Shown here one piece after another: positions 25,213-32,791 of a stretch of 64,000 nucleotides of DNA. The notes below the pieces were generated by a model. That model saw nothing but the letters and a program-made list of their open reading frames with translations, was not told the DNA's origin and made no database searches. This DNA comes from Mucilaginibacter pedocola. GTDB lineage: Bacteria > Bacteroidota > Bacteroidia > Sphingobacteriales > Sphingobacteriaceae. The DNA is taken from positions 1-64,000 of the forward strand of contig NZ_MBTF01000002.1 of the NCBI RefSeq assembly GCF_002013915.1, written 5' to 3'. A program made the translations under genes and the position numbers. Numbering within the stretch: position 1 is the stretch's first letter; every line of letters begins with the position of its first letter.

Positions 25213-27048
25213 TTACTCCACCGTTACCGATTTTGCCAGATTCCGCGGCTGATCCACGTTGCAGCCGCGCATTACGGCGATGTGATAAGCCAAAAGTTGC
25301 AATGGTATCGTCGCTAACAATGGCACAAAGGTTTCGTCGGTGTGCGGTATCTCAATTACGTATTCCGCCATTTCGCGTACGTCGGTATCCCCTTCAGATA
25401 CTATGGCTATTACGTGCCCGCCGCGTGCTTTTACTTCCTGTATGTTGCTCACCACTTTTTCGTATGATGAGTTTTTGGTGGCTATGAATACCACCGGCAT
25501 ATCGGCGTCTATCAATGCAATCGGGCCGTGCTTCATTTCGGCAGCAGGGTAGCCCTCGGCGTGGATGTATGAAATCTCCTTAAGCTTTAAGGCACCTTCC
25601 AGCGCCACCGGGAACGAGCTGCCCCTGCCCAGGAACAAGCAGTTAGGCGAATCTTTAAAGCGCTCGGCTATAGCTTTCACCTGGTCGTTGGTTTGCAGGG
25701 CAAGCTTCACCAGGTCGGGTATCTCATTCAATTCGGTAAGGTACTCTACCAGTTTGCCTTGAGTAATGGTGCCGCGTTGCTGGGCTATGTAAAAAGCCAT
25801 TAGCGTTAATACCGTCACCTGCGCCGTAAAGGCCTTTGTGGATGCCACGCCAATTTCGGGGCCGGCATGGGTATAAACGCCGGCGTGGGTAAGCCTTGGT
25901 ATAGATGCCCCCACTACGTTGCAAATACCAAATATAGTGGCGCCACGCTCCTTAGCCAGCTCAATGGCCGCCATGGTATCGGCCGTTTCGCCCGACTGTG
26001 ATATGGCTATTACCAAATCTTTTGAGGTGATGATAGGGTTACGGTACCTAAATTCAGACGCATACTCAACCTCTACCGGCACACGGGCAAACTCTTCTAT
26101 CAGGTATTCGCCCACCAGCCCGGCATGCCACGATGTACCGCATGCCACAATAATAATGCGGTCGAGGTTTCTGATTTTGTCTGCATACTCTTTTATACCA
26201 CCCAACTGCACCAAGCCCTTATTTGGGTAAATGCGCCCGCGCAGGCAATCGCGGATAGAGCGGGGCTGCTCGTATATCTCCTTCATCATAAAGTGGTCGT
26301 AGCCGCCTTTTTCCAGCATCTCCAACTTTAATGATAGCTCCTGTATATAGGGGGTTTGTATGGTGTTATCAATATTTTTGATCAGCAGCCCGTCACGCTT
26401 AATAAAAGCAATCTCGTTATCATTTAAATAAATAACGTTTTTGGTGTACTCAACAATAGGCGTAGCATCTGACGCGATAAAGTATTCGCCTTTCCCCACA
26501 CCAATTACCATTGGGCTGCCTTTTCGGGCGGCTATTAGCTCATCAGGGCTATCGGCGCTCATAATTACAATAGCATAAGCACCAACTACGCGGTTAAGCG
26601 CCAATCTAACCGACTCCTGCAAATCAAGCCCGGTAGTTTTTTGTATATCTTCCACCAGGTGTATCAACACCTCGGTATCGGTATCGCTTTTAAAGGTGTG
26701 CCCCTTTGCTTCCAGTGCGTTTTTCAGCGTGGCGTAGTTTTCGATAATACCGTTGTGGATGATGGTGAGCTTGCGGTCGCCCGAGGAGTGGGGGTGCGAG
26801 TTGCGGTCGCTTGGCGGGCCGTGGGTGGCCCAGCGTGTGTGGCCCATGCCTGCAGTGGCATTAAAGGCAAGCCCTTTAACAAAGTTTTCCAGGTCGGCCA
26901 CTTTACCGGCCTTCTTATAAACCTTCAGCCCTTTGTCGGCCAGTGCAATACCGGCGCTATCGTAACCGCGGTACTCTAAGCGGTGTAACCCTTTTATAAT
27001 GATGGGATATGCATCCCGGAAGCCTATATAGCCAACAATGCCGCACAT
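25213..27048 (-). CDS. glmS: Glutamine-fructose-6-phosphate aminotransferase
   Basis: GlmS makes glucosamine-6-phosphate from fructose-6-phosphate and glutamine, the entry to peptidoglycan and lipid A sugars. The 611-residue protein begins MCGIVGYIG, with C2 as the glutaminase nucleophile. It has TRWATHGPPSDRNSHPH in the glutaminase domain and two SIS domains (CGTSWHAG, SQSGETADT, EGALKLKEISYIHAE). It ends in the conserved PRNLAKSVTVE. A -7 box lies 25 nt upstream. No riboswitch/ribozyme is apparent in the 45-bp leader. Confidence 0.97.
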   Translation of the reverse strand: MCGIVGYIGFRDAYPIIIKGLHRLEYRGYDSAGIALADKGLKVYKKAGKVADLENFVKGLAFNATAGMGHTRWATHGPPSDRNSHPHSSGDRKLTIIHNGIIENYATLKNALEAKGHTFKSDTDTEVLIHLVEDIQKTTGLDLQESVRLALNRVVGAYAIVIMSADSPDELIAARKGSPMVIGVGKGEYFIASDATPIVEYTKNVIYLNDNEIAFIKRDGLLIKNIDNTIQTPYIQELSLKLEMLEKGGYDHFMMKEIYEQPRSIRDCLRGRIYPNKGLVQLGGIKEYADKIRNLDRIIIVACGTSWHAGLVGEYLIEEFARVPVEVEYASEFRYRNPIITSKDLVIAISQSGETADTMAAIELAKERGATIFGICNVVGASIPRLTHAGVYTHAGPEIGVASTKAFTAQVTVLTLMAFYIAQQRGTITQGKLVEYLTELNEIPDLVKLALQTNDQVKAIAERFKDSPNCLFLGRGSSFPVALEGALKLKEISYIHAEGYPAAEMKHGPIALIDADMPVVFIATKNSSYEKVVSNIQEVKARGGHVIAIVSEGDTDVREMAEYVIEIPHTDETFVPLLATIPLQLLAYHIAVMRGCNVDQPRNLAKSVTVE

Positions 27049-27073
27049 AATTTAAAGTTTAGATGTATGGCTG

Positions 27074-27081
27074 CAAAAATA
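27074..27081 (-). promoter_or_regulatory. -7 box TATTTTTG of glmS
   Basis: An exact TAnnTTTG match 25 nt before the glmS ATG. A TTG 18 nt further upstream (27102-27100) could be the -33 element. Confidence 0.55.
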
Positions 27082-27092
27082 GCCTTAATGCA

Positions 27093-27132
27093 GCAAAACC
27101 AATGTTCATTAAATAATAAACATTGGTTTTGC
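27093..27132. terminator. Stem-loop between the DUF4270 gene and glmS
   Basis: A perfect 14-bp inverted repeat (27093-27106 with 27119-27132) with a 12-nt loop, 19 bp past the DUF4270 stop. There is no strong T-run, so it may terminate weakly or be an mRNA-end stabiliser. It overlaps the likely glmS -33 region. Confidence 0.5.
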
Positions 27133-27150
27133 AGATAAGTTGTATAAAAA

Positions 27151-28527
27151 CTATTGATTTATCTTGGTGTAGATAATATTAAGCTTAACACGCGAAGGGG
27201 AGTTTTTACCCGAAATTACGGTGCGCTCGGCATAGGTTAATACCGGGTTTATATTTACCGTAGTGCTCGATGCCGGGTCTACAGGAGCTAAATACGTACC
27301 ATAATCAACCGTTTTGCCCCTCAGAAGGTCTTGTATGTAACCGGTAACTAAAAAGTGATACTCGCCGTTGGCCTTATTGTAATAACCACCAAAGTAGGTT
27401 GGGCCATTGCCGCCCCTTGGGTCGTTTAAGTCGGCATCTTGTATGCGTATGCGCTGCTTGGCAAGGTCCAGCTGGTATAAAGTTAGCTTATCAAGCGGTC
27501 GGTACGGAATAGTAGTACCCGTACGTGCCGTAACAACTATTTCGGCGCGGTTAATGATCACATTGCTGCCTAATGCCGCGAATTTATTTTTCAGGTCCGG
27601 AAACTCAAGTTTTGCCCTTAAGCCGGCAAGCCCCTGCAGGTAAATAAGCCCATCGGTAGATGTTTTATTTAATGCCGCCTGCACATTTGCGCTATAGGTA
27701 TGTTTTACCGATGCCATGTGCTGCGATACGGGCACGGTAATCATAGTTGTATCAATAGTGTTAGTGCCCACCCGCATGTAAATATCAATACGGGTCGAAT
27801 CCATCTGGAACATCAGGTTACCACCCGGCCCTGTAGTGCCTGCCTTATCCAAAGTAAAATAAAGCCCTTTTACCGAGTTTTGAAAGGCAAGGGTTGATGC
27901 CCTGTTGGCAGCGGGAGCGCCCCTAAGTAACTGGCTGTTGATAAAGGCTGTACTGAAAGGTATCCGCAACTGCGGCCTAACTTTTATAAGTGTATCGGCA
28001 GCACCATCAACAATACTGGTTATTTTTAAAGTATCGTGCGGGCGTGCTATAAATGTTTTAGTAGCAAGCAGCGCAGAATTGTAATCCCAGGTTTTAGTAT
28101 TGTAGTAGGTAGTGGCTTCGTATTTCTCGTTGAGCTGATGAACATCCAATTTAAATTTAGAAGTCAGCGAATCTCCGTAAAAACCTTCGGCGTAGGGCAT
28201 CACCAATACAACCGAATCCACTACATAAGCACTATCGGTAAGCGTGTAAGCGGCCCTGCCAGGCAAAGTTAGCTGAGCAGCAATGTTAGATTCGGTTACG
28301 CCAAACTCCGGGTCTTTAAAATAGGCCAGCGGCGTACGCACAAGCCCGTTAGTAGAGCTCGAATCTTCTAAAACATTGGTAACAACTACGTTTGTATCTG
28401 CAATTAAGCTGCCGTCTAATTGATTGCCGGGCTCAACACCCAAACCAATACCATCCTGATTTTTACAGCTGCTCAAAATAAAAAGACTTATTAACAGGGT
28501 TAATAAGCCTAATTTAAAAAATTTCAT
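27151..28527 (-). CDS. DUF4270 family lipoprotein
   Basis: A 458-residue predicted lipoprotein starting MKFFKLGLLTLLISLFILSSCKNQ, with the lipobox Cys at position 22. The body matches the pattern of DUF4270, a Bacteroidota-specific family of beta-rich surface proteins of unknown function. The start is set at 28527, as the longer frame from 28653 would run back into the glycogen-synthase gene and lacks a signal peptide. It follows that gene by 13 bp, so the two are probably cotranscribed. Confidence 0.85.
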   Translation of the reverse strand: MKFFKLGLLTLLISLFILSSCKNQDGIGLGVEPGNQLDGSLIADTNVVVTNVLEDSSSTNGLVRTPLAYFKDPEFGVTESNIAAQLTLPGRAAYTLTDSAYVVDSVVLVMPYAEGFYGDSLTSKFKLDVHQLNEKYEATTYYNTKTWDYNSALLATKTFIARPHDTLKITSIVDGAADTLIKVRPQLRIPFSTAFINSQLLRGAPAANRASTLAFQNSVKGLYFTLDKAGTTGPGGNLMFQMDSTRIDIYMRVGTNTIDTTMITVPVSQHMASVKHTYSANVQAALNKTSTDGLIYLQGLAGLRAKLEFPDLKNKFAALGSNVIINRAEIVVTARTGTTIPYRPLDKLTLYQLDLAKQRIRIQDADLNDPRGGNGPTYFGGYYNKANGEYHFLVTGYIQDLLRGKTVDYGTYLAPVDPASSTTVNINPVLTYAERTVISGKNSPSRVKLNIIYTKINQ

Positions 28528-28540
28528 ATATCCGTTTAGC

Positions 28541-29368
28541 TTATGCAACATGCACCAATTCGTCGTTGGTGATTTCGTCGTAAAAATTGTAATAATTTTC
28601 GAAATCTGCAGTGGAAACGTAATCCATAACCGATTTATTGCTGTTTTTAACATTATTTAACACATCGGCGTCAATGTTTTCGCTGGCAAGCACAATGCCG
28701 TCGCTATACTGGATAGCGCCTGCATAAAGGGCCGAATTGGTTCCCTCTTTGTAAGCTTCGGTGTGCTCTTCGGTCATGTCGCCCATTACAGCTTTGCGTG
28801 CAAAATCGGCATCCATTTTTTCGGTAAACTCGTTCTCGTATATCGAGTAAACTACTTTAGAGTGTTTGAAAGTTGGGTCGTCTTTGTAAGTAGTTTTCAG
28901 GTAGGCAGGTACCAATGCACTCATCCAGCCGTGGCAGTGGATAACATCCGGGGCCCAGCCCAGTTTCTTAACGGTTTCTAAAGCACCTTTGCAGAAGAAG
29001 ATAGTGCGCTCGTCGTTATCGGCGTAAAACTTACCGTCTTTGTCGTTAAAAACGTGTTTACGCTGAAAGTACTCCTCGTTATCTAAAAAGTAAACCTGCA
29101 TGCGTGCAGCAGGTATCGAAGCTACTTTTATGATCAGGGGGTTATCGTTATCGTTGATGATGATGTTCATGCCTGATAGGCGTATCACCTCATGCAGGCG
29201 GTTCCTGCGCTCATTAATATTACCAAAACGCGGCATCAGGATACGAATTTCGTAGCCTTTATCCTGCATAGCTTGCGGGAGTTGGCGGGTTATTTCGGCA
29301 ATTTTTGTGAGTTCGAGGAAAGGCGACATTTCATGAGTTATGAACAAAAGCTTAGATTTACCCATCAC
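28541..29368 (-). CDS. Glycogen/starch synthase, GT5 N-terminal domain only
   Basis: This 275-residue protein matches the ADP-glucose synthase N-terminal Rossmann domain: KLLFITHEMSPFLELTKIAEI replaces the usual KTGGL loop, and VIHCHGWMSALVPAYLK is present. It ends where the second (GT1-like) nucleotide-sugar-binding domain would begin. The lysine of the K-T/S-G-G motif is not seen at its normal place (ELTKIAEI). Catalysis alone is doubtful; it may act with a partner or have another role. It is divergent from panC and cotranscribed with the DUF4270 gene. Confidence 0.8.
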   Translation of the reverse strand: MMGKSKLLFITHEMSPFLELTKIAEITRQLPQAMQDKGYEIRILMPRFGNINERRNRLHEVIRLSGMNIIINDNDNPLIIKVASIPAARMQVYFLDNEEYFQRKHVFNDKDGKFYADNDERTIFFCKGALETVKKLGWAPDVIHCHGWMSALVPAYLKTTYKDDPTFKHSKVVYSIYENEFTEKMDADFARKAVMGDMTEEHTEAYKEGTNSALYAGAIQYSDGIVLASENIDADVLNNVKNSNKSVMDYVSTADFENYYNFYDEITNDELVHVA

Positions 29369-29414
29369 TAAATCAGAATTTTAAAATGTAAAGAAGTCAA
29401 AAAATTTGAGTCTG

Positions 29415-29445
29415 CAAATATAAGCATTATTATATCAAGTGGCAA
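29415..29445 (-). promoter_or_regulatory. Promoter of the glycogen-synthase/DUF4270 pair
   Basis: On the minus strand TTG (29445-29443), a 20-nt spacer and TATATTTG (29422-29415) match the consensus. The box ends about 46 nt before the ATG. Confidence 0.65.
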
Positions 29446-29519
29446 CCAATTATGCAAGCCTATTTGGTAATTTTTAATGAATTAGCCACCTTTGGCAAGT
29501 TTTTTCAGCCCTGAATACA

Positions 29520-30350
29520 TTGAAAATATTCGACACCCGAGACGCGCTTCAGCAATACCTGGGCACATTATCTACCAAAACCGTAGGCTTTGTACCCACT
29601 ATGGGCGCATTGCACCGCGGCCATATTTCGCTTATAGAGCAGGCCAAGGCCGGCAATGATGTGGTAGTTTGCAGCATTTTTGTAAACCCCACTCAATTTA
29701 ACGACCCCGCCGACCTAGATAAATACCCTCGCCCCATAGAAGCAGATATTGCCAAACTTGAGGCAGCAGGCTGCGATATTTTGTTTAACCCGCCCGTTAC
29801 CGAAATATATGGCAGCAACGAAAACTGGCACCTCAACATAGGCCAGCTGGAGTTTCTGCTGGAGGGCGAGTTTCGTCCCGGGCATTACCAGGGCGTAACG
29901 CAGGTAGTGTATAAACTGCTTGATATTGTGAAGCCAACCAACCTGTATATGGGGCAGAAGGATTACCAGCAGTTTTTGGTAGTGAGCCGCATGGTACAAT
30001 TACTGGGTATACCCGTAAAAATGGTGATGTGCCCTATAGAGCGCGAAGCAGATGGCCTGGCCATGAGCTCGCGCAATATCCACCTAACGGCTGATGACCG
30101 CAAGCACTCGTTGGTATTATCGCAAACACTAAACTGGCTTAAAGACAATTTCGACATCCATAACGTTTTCGAGCTTGAGCAACAGGCGATGGCTATGCTA
30201 CAGGCCGAACCCGGCGTACAACCCGAGTACATTGAGGTTGCCGACGGCACTACACTATTGCCTGCCGACGAACACAGCACCAGCATAGTAGCCTTAACTG
30301 CTGCCAAAGTTGGCAAAACCAGGCTGATAGATAATGTGTTGATAAAATAG
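29520..30350 (+). CDS. panC: Pantothenate synthetase
   Basis: PanC ligates pantoate and beta-alanine using ATP. The 276-residue protein, read from a TTG, has the nucleotidyltransferase motifs PTMGALHRGHISLI (HIGH-like) and MSSRNIHL, plus YMGQKDYQQFLVVSRM. The gene is divergent from the glycogen-synthase gene. panD, which makes beta-alanine, follows 193 bp downstream with its own promoter. Confidence 0.96.
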   Translation: MKIFDTRDALQQYLGTLSTKTVGFVPTMGALHRGHISLIEQAKAGNDVVVCSIFVNPTQFNDPADLDKYPRPIEADIAKLEAAGCDILFNPPVTEIYGSNENWHLNIGQLEFLLEGEFRPGHYQGVTQVVYKLLDIVKPTNLYMGQKDYQQFLVVSRMVQLLGIPVKMVMCPIEREADGLAMSSRNIHLTADDRKHSLVLSQTLNWLKDNFDIHNVFELEQQAMAMLQAEPGVQPEYIEVADGTTLLPADEHSTSIVALTAAKVGKTRLIDNVLIK

Positions 30351-30463
30351 GTTGATGGTTTTGACAGTGCACAATTGTGTTTTAGCCGTCTATGTCAAAA
30401 TTACCGAGGCATCAAATTTTAGTTATCAAACTATTTAACATTCCTGCTAATAAAAAATACTCT

Positions 30464-30471
30464 TATCTTTG
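30464..30471 (+). promoter_or_regulatory. -7 box TATCTTTG of panD
   Basis: An exact TAnnTTTG match about 72 nt upstream of the panD ATG, giving a leader of some 65 nt. The leader holds a six-codon open frame (MDELLI) at 30513-30533 that is probably incidental. Confidence 0.6.
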
Positions 30472-30543
30472 CACCGTCATTTTTAACCCCCTGGGCAGCA
30501 ATTTGCCTTTAAGATGGACGAATTATTGATATAGTAGTTAATT

Positions 30544-30894
30544 ATGATAATTGAGATCTTAAAATCTAAAATTCACCGCGTAAAGGTGACTCAGGCAGAG
30601 CTGAACTACGTAGGTAGCATCACTATCGACGAAGACCTGATAGAAACCGCCAACATTATCCCCAACGAGAAAGTACAAATTGTTAACAACAACAATGGCG
30701 CACGCTTTGAAACCTATGTTATAAAAGGCGAACGTGGTAGCGGCACCATATGCCTTAATGGCGCAGCCGCAAGGCTGGCGCAAGTGGGTGATGTTGTGAT
30801 CATTATGAGCTACGCCTACATGGAAGCCGAAGAGGCCCGCAATTACGAACCCATCCTGGTATTTCCCGACTCGAATAACAAATTAATTAAATAA
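30544..30894 (+). CDS. panD: Aspartate 1-decarboxylase proenzyme
   Basis: PanD makes beta-alanine for pantothenate from aspartate. The 116-residue protein contains the self-processing site G24-S25 in NYVGSITID, where S25 becomes the pyruvoyl group, and the [13 protein letters not shown] stretch. The size is normal. It is cotranscribed with or just downstream of panC. Confidence 0.96.
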   Translation: MIIEILKSKIHRVKVTQAELNYVGSITIDEDLIETANIIPNEKVQIVNNNNGARFETYVIKGERGSGTICLNGAAARLAQVGDVVIIMSYAYMEAEEARNYEPILVFPDSNNKLIK

Positions 30895-30926
30895 ATTAGA
30901 GGCCTTAAACCCTCTGCTTTATTTCA

Positions 30927-31895
30927 ATGAAACTTGTATTAGTAGCCCTGTTGCTTGGGGCAACATTTGTTTGCTGTGCCCAACAGGTGAGCGTTTTTTA
31001 CCTGAAGAATAGCGGCAGATACATAGCCAACCGCGATAGTGCCGATTATGTACGAATAGTAAGCGCGCCCGATTCGGGCTCGCTGCTTTACAATGTTGCT
31101 GAATATTACAAAAACGGCAATAAGAAAACAGTAGGGAAGTCTACCCATATAAACCCGCCGCGTTATAGGGGGCAAACGGTTAACTACTTTGAAAACGGCA
31201 ACCCCAAAAGCAGGTACCAGTATGGTGACAAGGGCGCAGTGGGCAGTGCCTATGAATTTTACCCCAACGGTAAGCTATACCGCCAACTGAAATACCCTGA
31301 CAGTATTACCACAACCAACGAAAACCATTTCGCCGTTAATTACCTGATTGTGGCTAACCTTGATTCGCTAGGAAAACCACAGATTACCGACGGGCAAGGG
31401 TATTATAAGGGGTTTGATGACAAATTTGCCTACATTAACGAAGAGGGCCCCATCAAAGATGGCAAACGCGACGGCAACTGGAAAGGCACAGAAAAGAACC
31501 TGAAGCTTACTTTTACCGAAACCTATAAAGACGGGGCATTGCTATCGGGCAACACCGTTGACAGCGCAGGCGCAACATTCACCTACAACAGGGAGCGCGC
31601 TACCGCACCAAAGTTCGACGGAGGGCTTCCCGCCTTTGGGCGTTTCCTTGGCAAAAACATGGTTTACCCCAAAGATGAGCGCCGAAACGAAATAGAGGGG
31701 ATAGTGATACTGCAATTTATTGTAGAAAAAGATGGCAGTATAAGCGATATCCGGATACAACGCTCGGTTAGCCCCGGGCTGGATGCCGAAGCCGTACGGG
31801 TACTTAAAAAATCGCCCGCCTGGATACCGGGTACGCGCTTTGGTAAACCGGTAAAAGTAACCTATGCCGTGCCGATAAACTTTAAACTACAATAA
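30927..31895 (+). CDS. Exported MORN-repeat protein with TonB C-terminal domain
   Basis: This 322-residue protein begins with a signal peptide ending near VCCAQQ (about residue 19). The middle carries YwqK/MORN_2-like repeats (YYKNGNKKT, YFENGNPKSRY, FYPNGKLYRQL). The last 80 residues form a TonB_C domain, with EGIVILQFIVEKDGSISDI and a final KPVKVTYAVPINFKL. Unlike classical TonB it has no N-terminal membrane anchor plus proline-rich arm, so it may bind receptor plugs in a soluble or lipid-anchored form. It is 32 bp after panD. Confidence 0.85.
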   Translation: MKLVLVALLLGATFVCCAQQVSVFYLKNSGRYIANRDSADYVRIVSAPDSGSLLYNVAEYYKNGNKKTVGKSTHINPPRYRGQTVNYFENGNPKSRYQYGDKGAVGSAYEFYPNGKLYRQLKYPDSITTTNENHFAVNYLIVANLDSLGKPQITDGQGYYKGFDDKFAYINEEGPIKDGKRDGNWKGTEKNLKLTFTETYKDGALLSGNTVDSAGATFTYNRERATAPKFDGGLPAFGRFLGKNMVYPKDERRNEIEGIVILQFIVEKDGSISDIRIQRSVSPGLDAEAVRVLKKSPAWIPGTRFGKPVKVTYAVPINFKLQ

Positions 31896-31898
31896 GGT

Positions 31899-32420
31899 TT
31901 ACTGTACCGGATCGGCGGCAATACCCAAAACCACCCTCAGGCTGGCATCCAGGGTTATTTTGTTACCCAGTTGATAAACCATTTTTATCCGCACATTTTT
32001 CTCGCGCACCAGTTCGTCTAAAAAGTGGCTGTTATCAATATCCATAGTGATACTGTTTCCGCTGTTTGCGCCAATGTCGGTGCGTGATGCTACCAACACT
32101 TCGCCATCGCCGTTGGCTTTAGCCATATAAATTTTGGCTGATGTAAGGTTGCCAATGTTAAAGTCGGAGGGTACCATGGCCGTCATTTTTGCTGATACGA
32201 TACGCACATTGTTTACACGCGTGCTGTTGCCGTTTTTTGTAAAATTCTGGTCGAAACTACTGCCCTGGCTTACAGCCGTAAGGGTAGTGCCCGTTCCCGA
32301 CGATGCCGGTATTACCAGCGTGGTGGTGTAGGGGAAGGTTGATTTGATGATAGATTGCACAGTACCGCAGCTTGCAAAAACCAATGCAAACGCAACAAAA
32401 ACGAATACATACTTTTTCAT
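31899..32420 (-). CDS. Conserved lipoprotein of unknown function
   Basis: A 173-residue predicted lipoprotein starting MKKYVFVFVAFALVFASCGTVQ (lipobox Cys at position 18). The mature part is beta-rich and Ser/Thr-rich, resembling adhesin-like or LEA-type beta-sandwich proteins, but I recognise no named family. The start at 32420 is chosen because the upstream 26 codons lack signal features. It is convergent with the MORN/TonB_C gene (3-bp gap). Confidence 0.7.
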   Translation of the reverse strand: MKKYVFVFVAFALVFASCGTVQSIIKSTFPYTTTLVIPASSGTGTTLTAVSQGSSFDQNFTKNGNSTRVNNVRIVSAKMTAMVPSDFNIGNLTSAKIYMAKANGDGEVLVASRTDIGANSGNSITMDIDNSHFLDELVREKNVRIKMVYQLGNKITLDASLRVVLGIAADPVQ

Positions 32421-32791
32421 GATGGCGGGGAAGGGTTTACAAAGTAATATTACGTTATAAATGCGAATTAGTTTTGATGCTCCATGCATAGTTATCAAGA
32501 ACTACCAGTAATTTATAACACGAGCCCTCGTTGATTCGCTAAACCTGTACAGAATTATATTTTGAACTGCGGTTAGCTACCTATCTAAAATACCGCGTTT
32601 TAAGTAAATTTTAAGCCAATGTAAAGTCGTTTTATTAATTGTAAAAAAAAGCTTTAAATATATCAACAAAGCGTATCTTTGCACCCCGACACAGGAGTCG
32701 GGAATTCCGCCTTCTGTGCATAGGAAAAAACGTTATCGTACTGATACATTTTGACTTCTTAACTTAGAACTTTTTAATTAAAAAAAGCCCT
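32421..32791. other. 371-bp divergent spacer before carB
   Basis: No open frame with coding character is visible. The right end holds the carB promoter (32674-32681) and a leader with a 6-bp hairpin (32685-32690 with 32697-32702, 6-nt loop). The left 200 bp are AT-rich and show no clear repeat. Confidence 0.6.
32674..32702 (+). promoter_or_regulatory. carB promoter and leader hairpin
   Basis: TATCTTTG (32674-32681) is an exact -7 match. A CCCGAC/GTCGGG hairpin begins 3 nt later, at the likely 5' end of a roughly 100-nt leader. No T-run follows, so it is a structured 5' end rather than a terminator. Confidence 0.55.

Noticed and set aside
27049..27150. glmS ribozyme/riboswitch
   Set aside because: The glmS leader is only about 25 nt after the -7 box and the hairpin beyond belongs to the upstream gene's 3' end; no ribozyme core is present.
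30513..30533. Six-codon frame before panD as a leader peptide
   Set aside because: No biased codons, no terminator or alternative hairpins follow it. Probably chance, unlike thrL.
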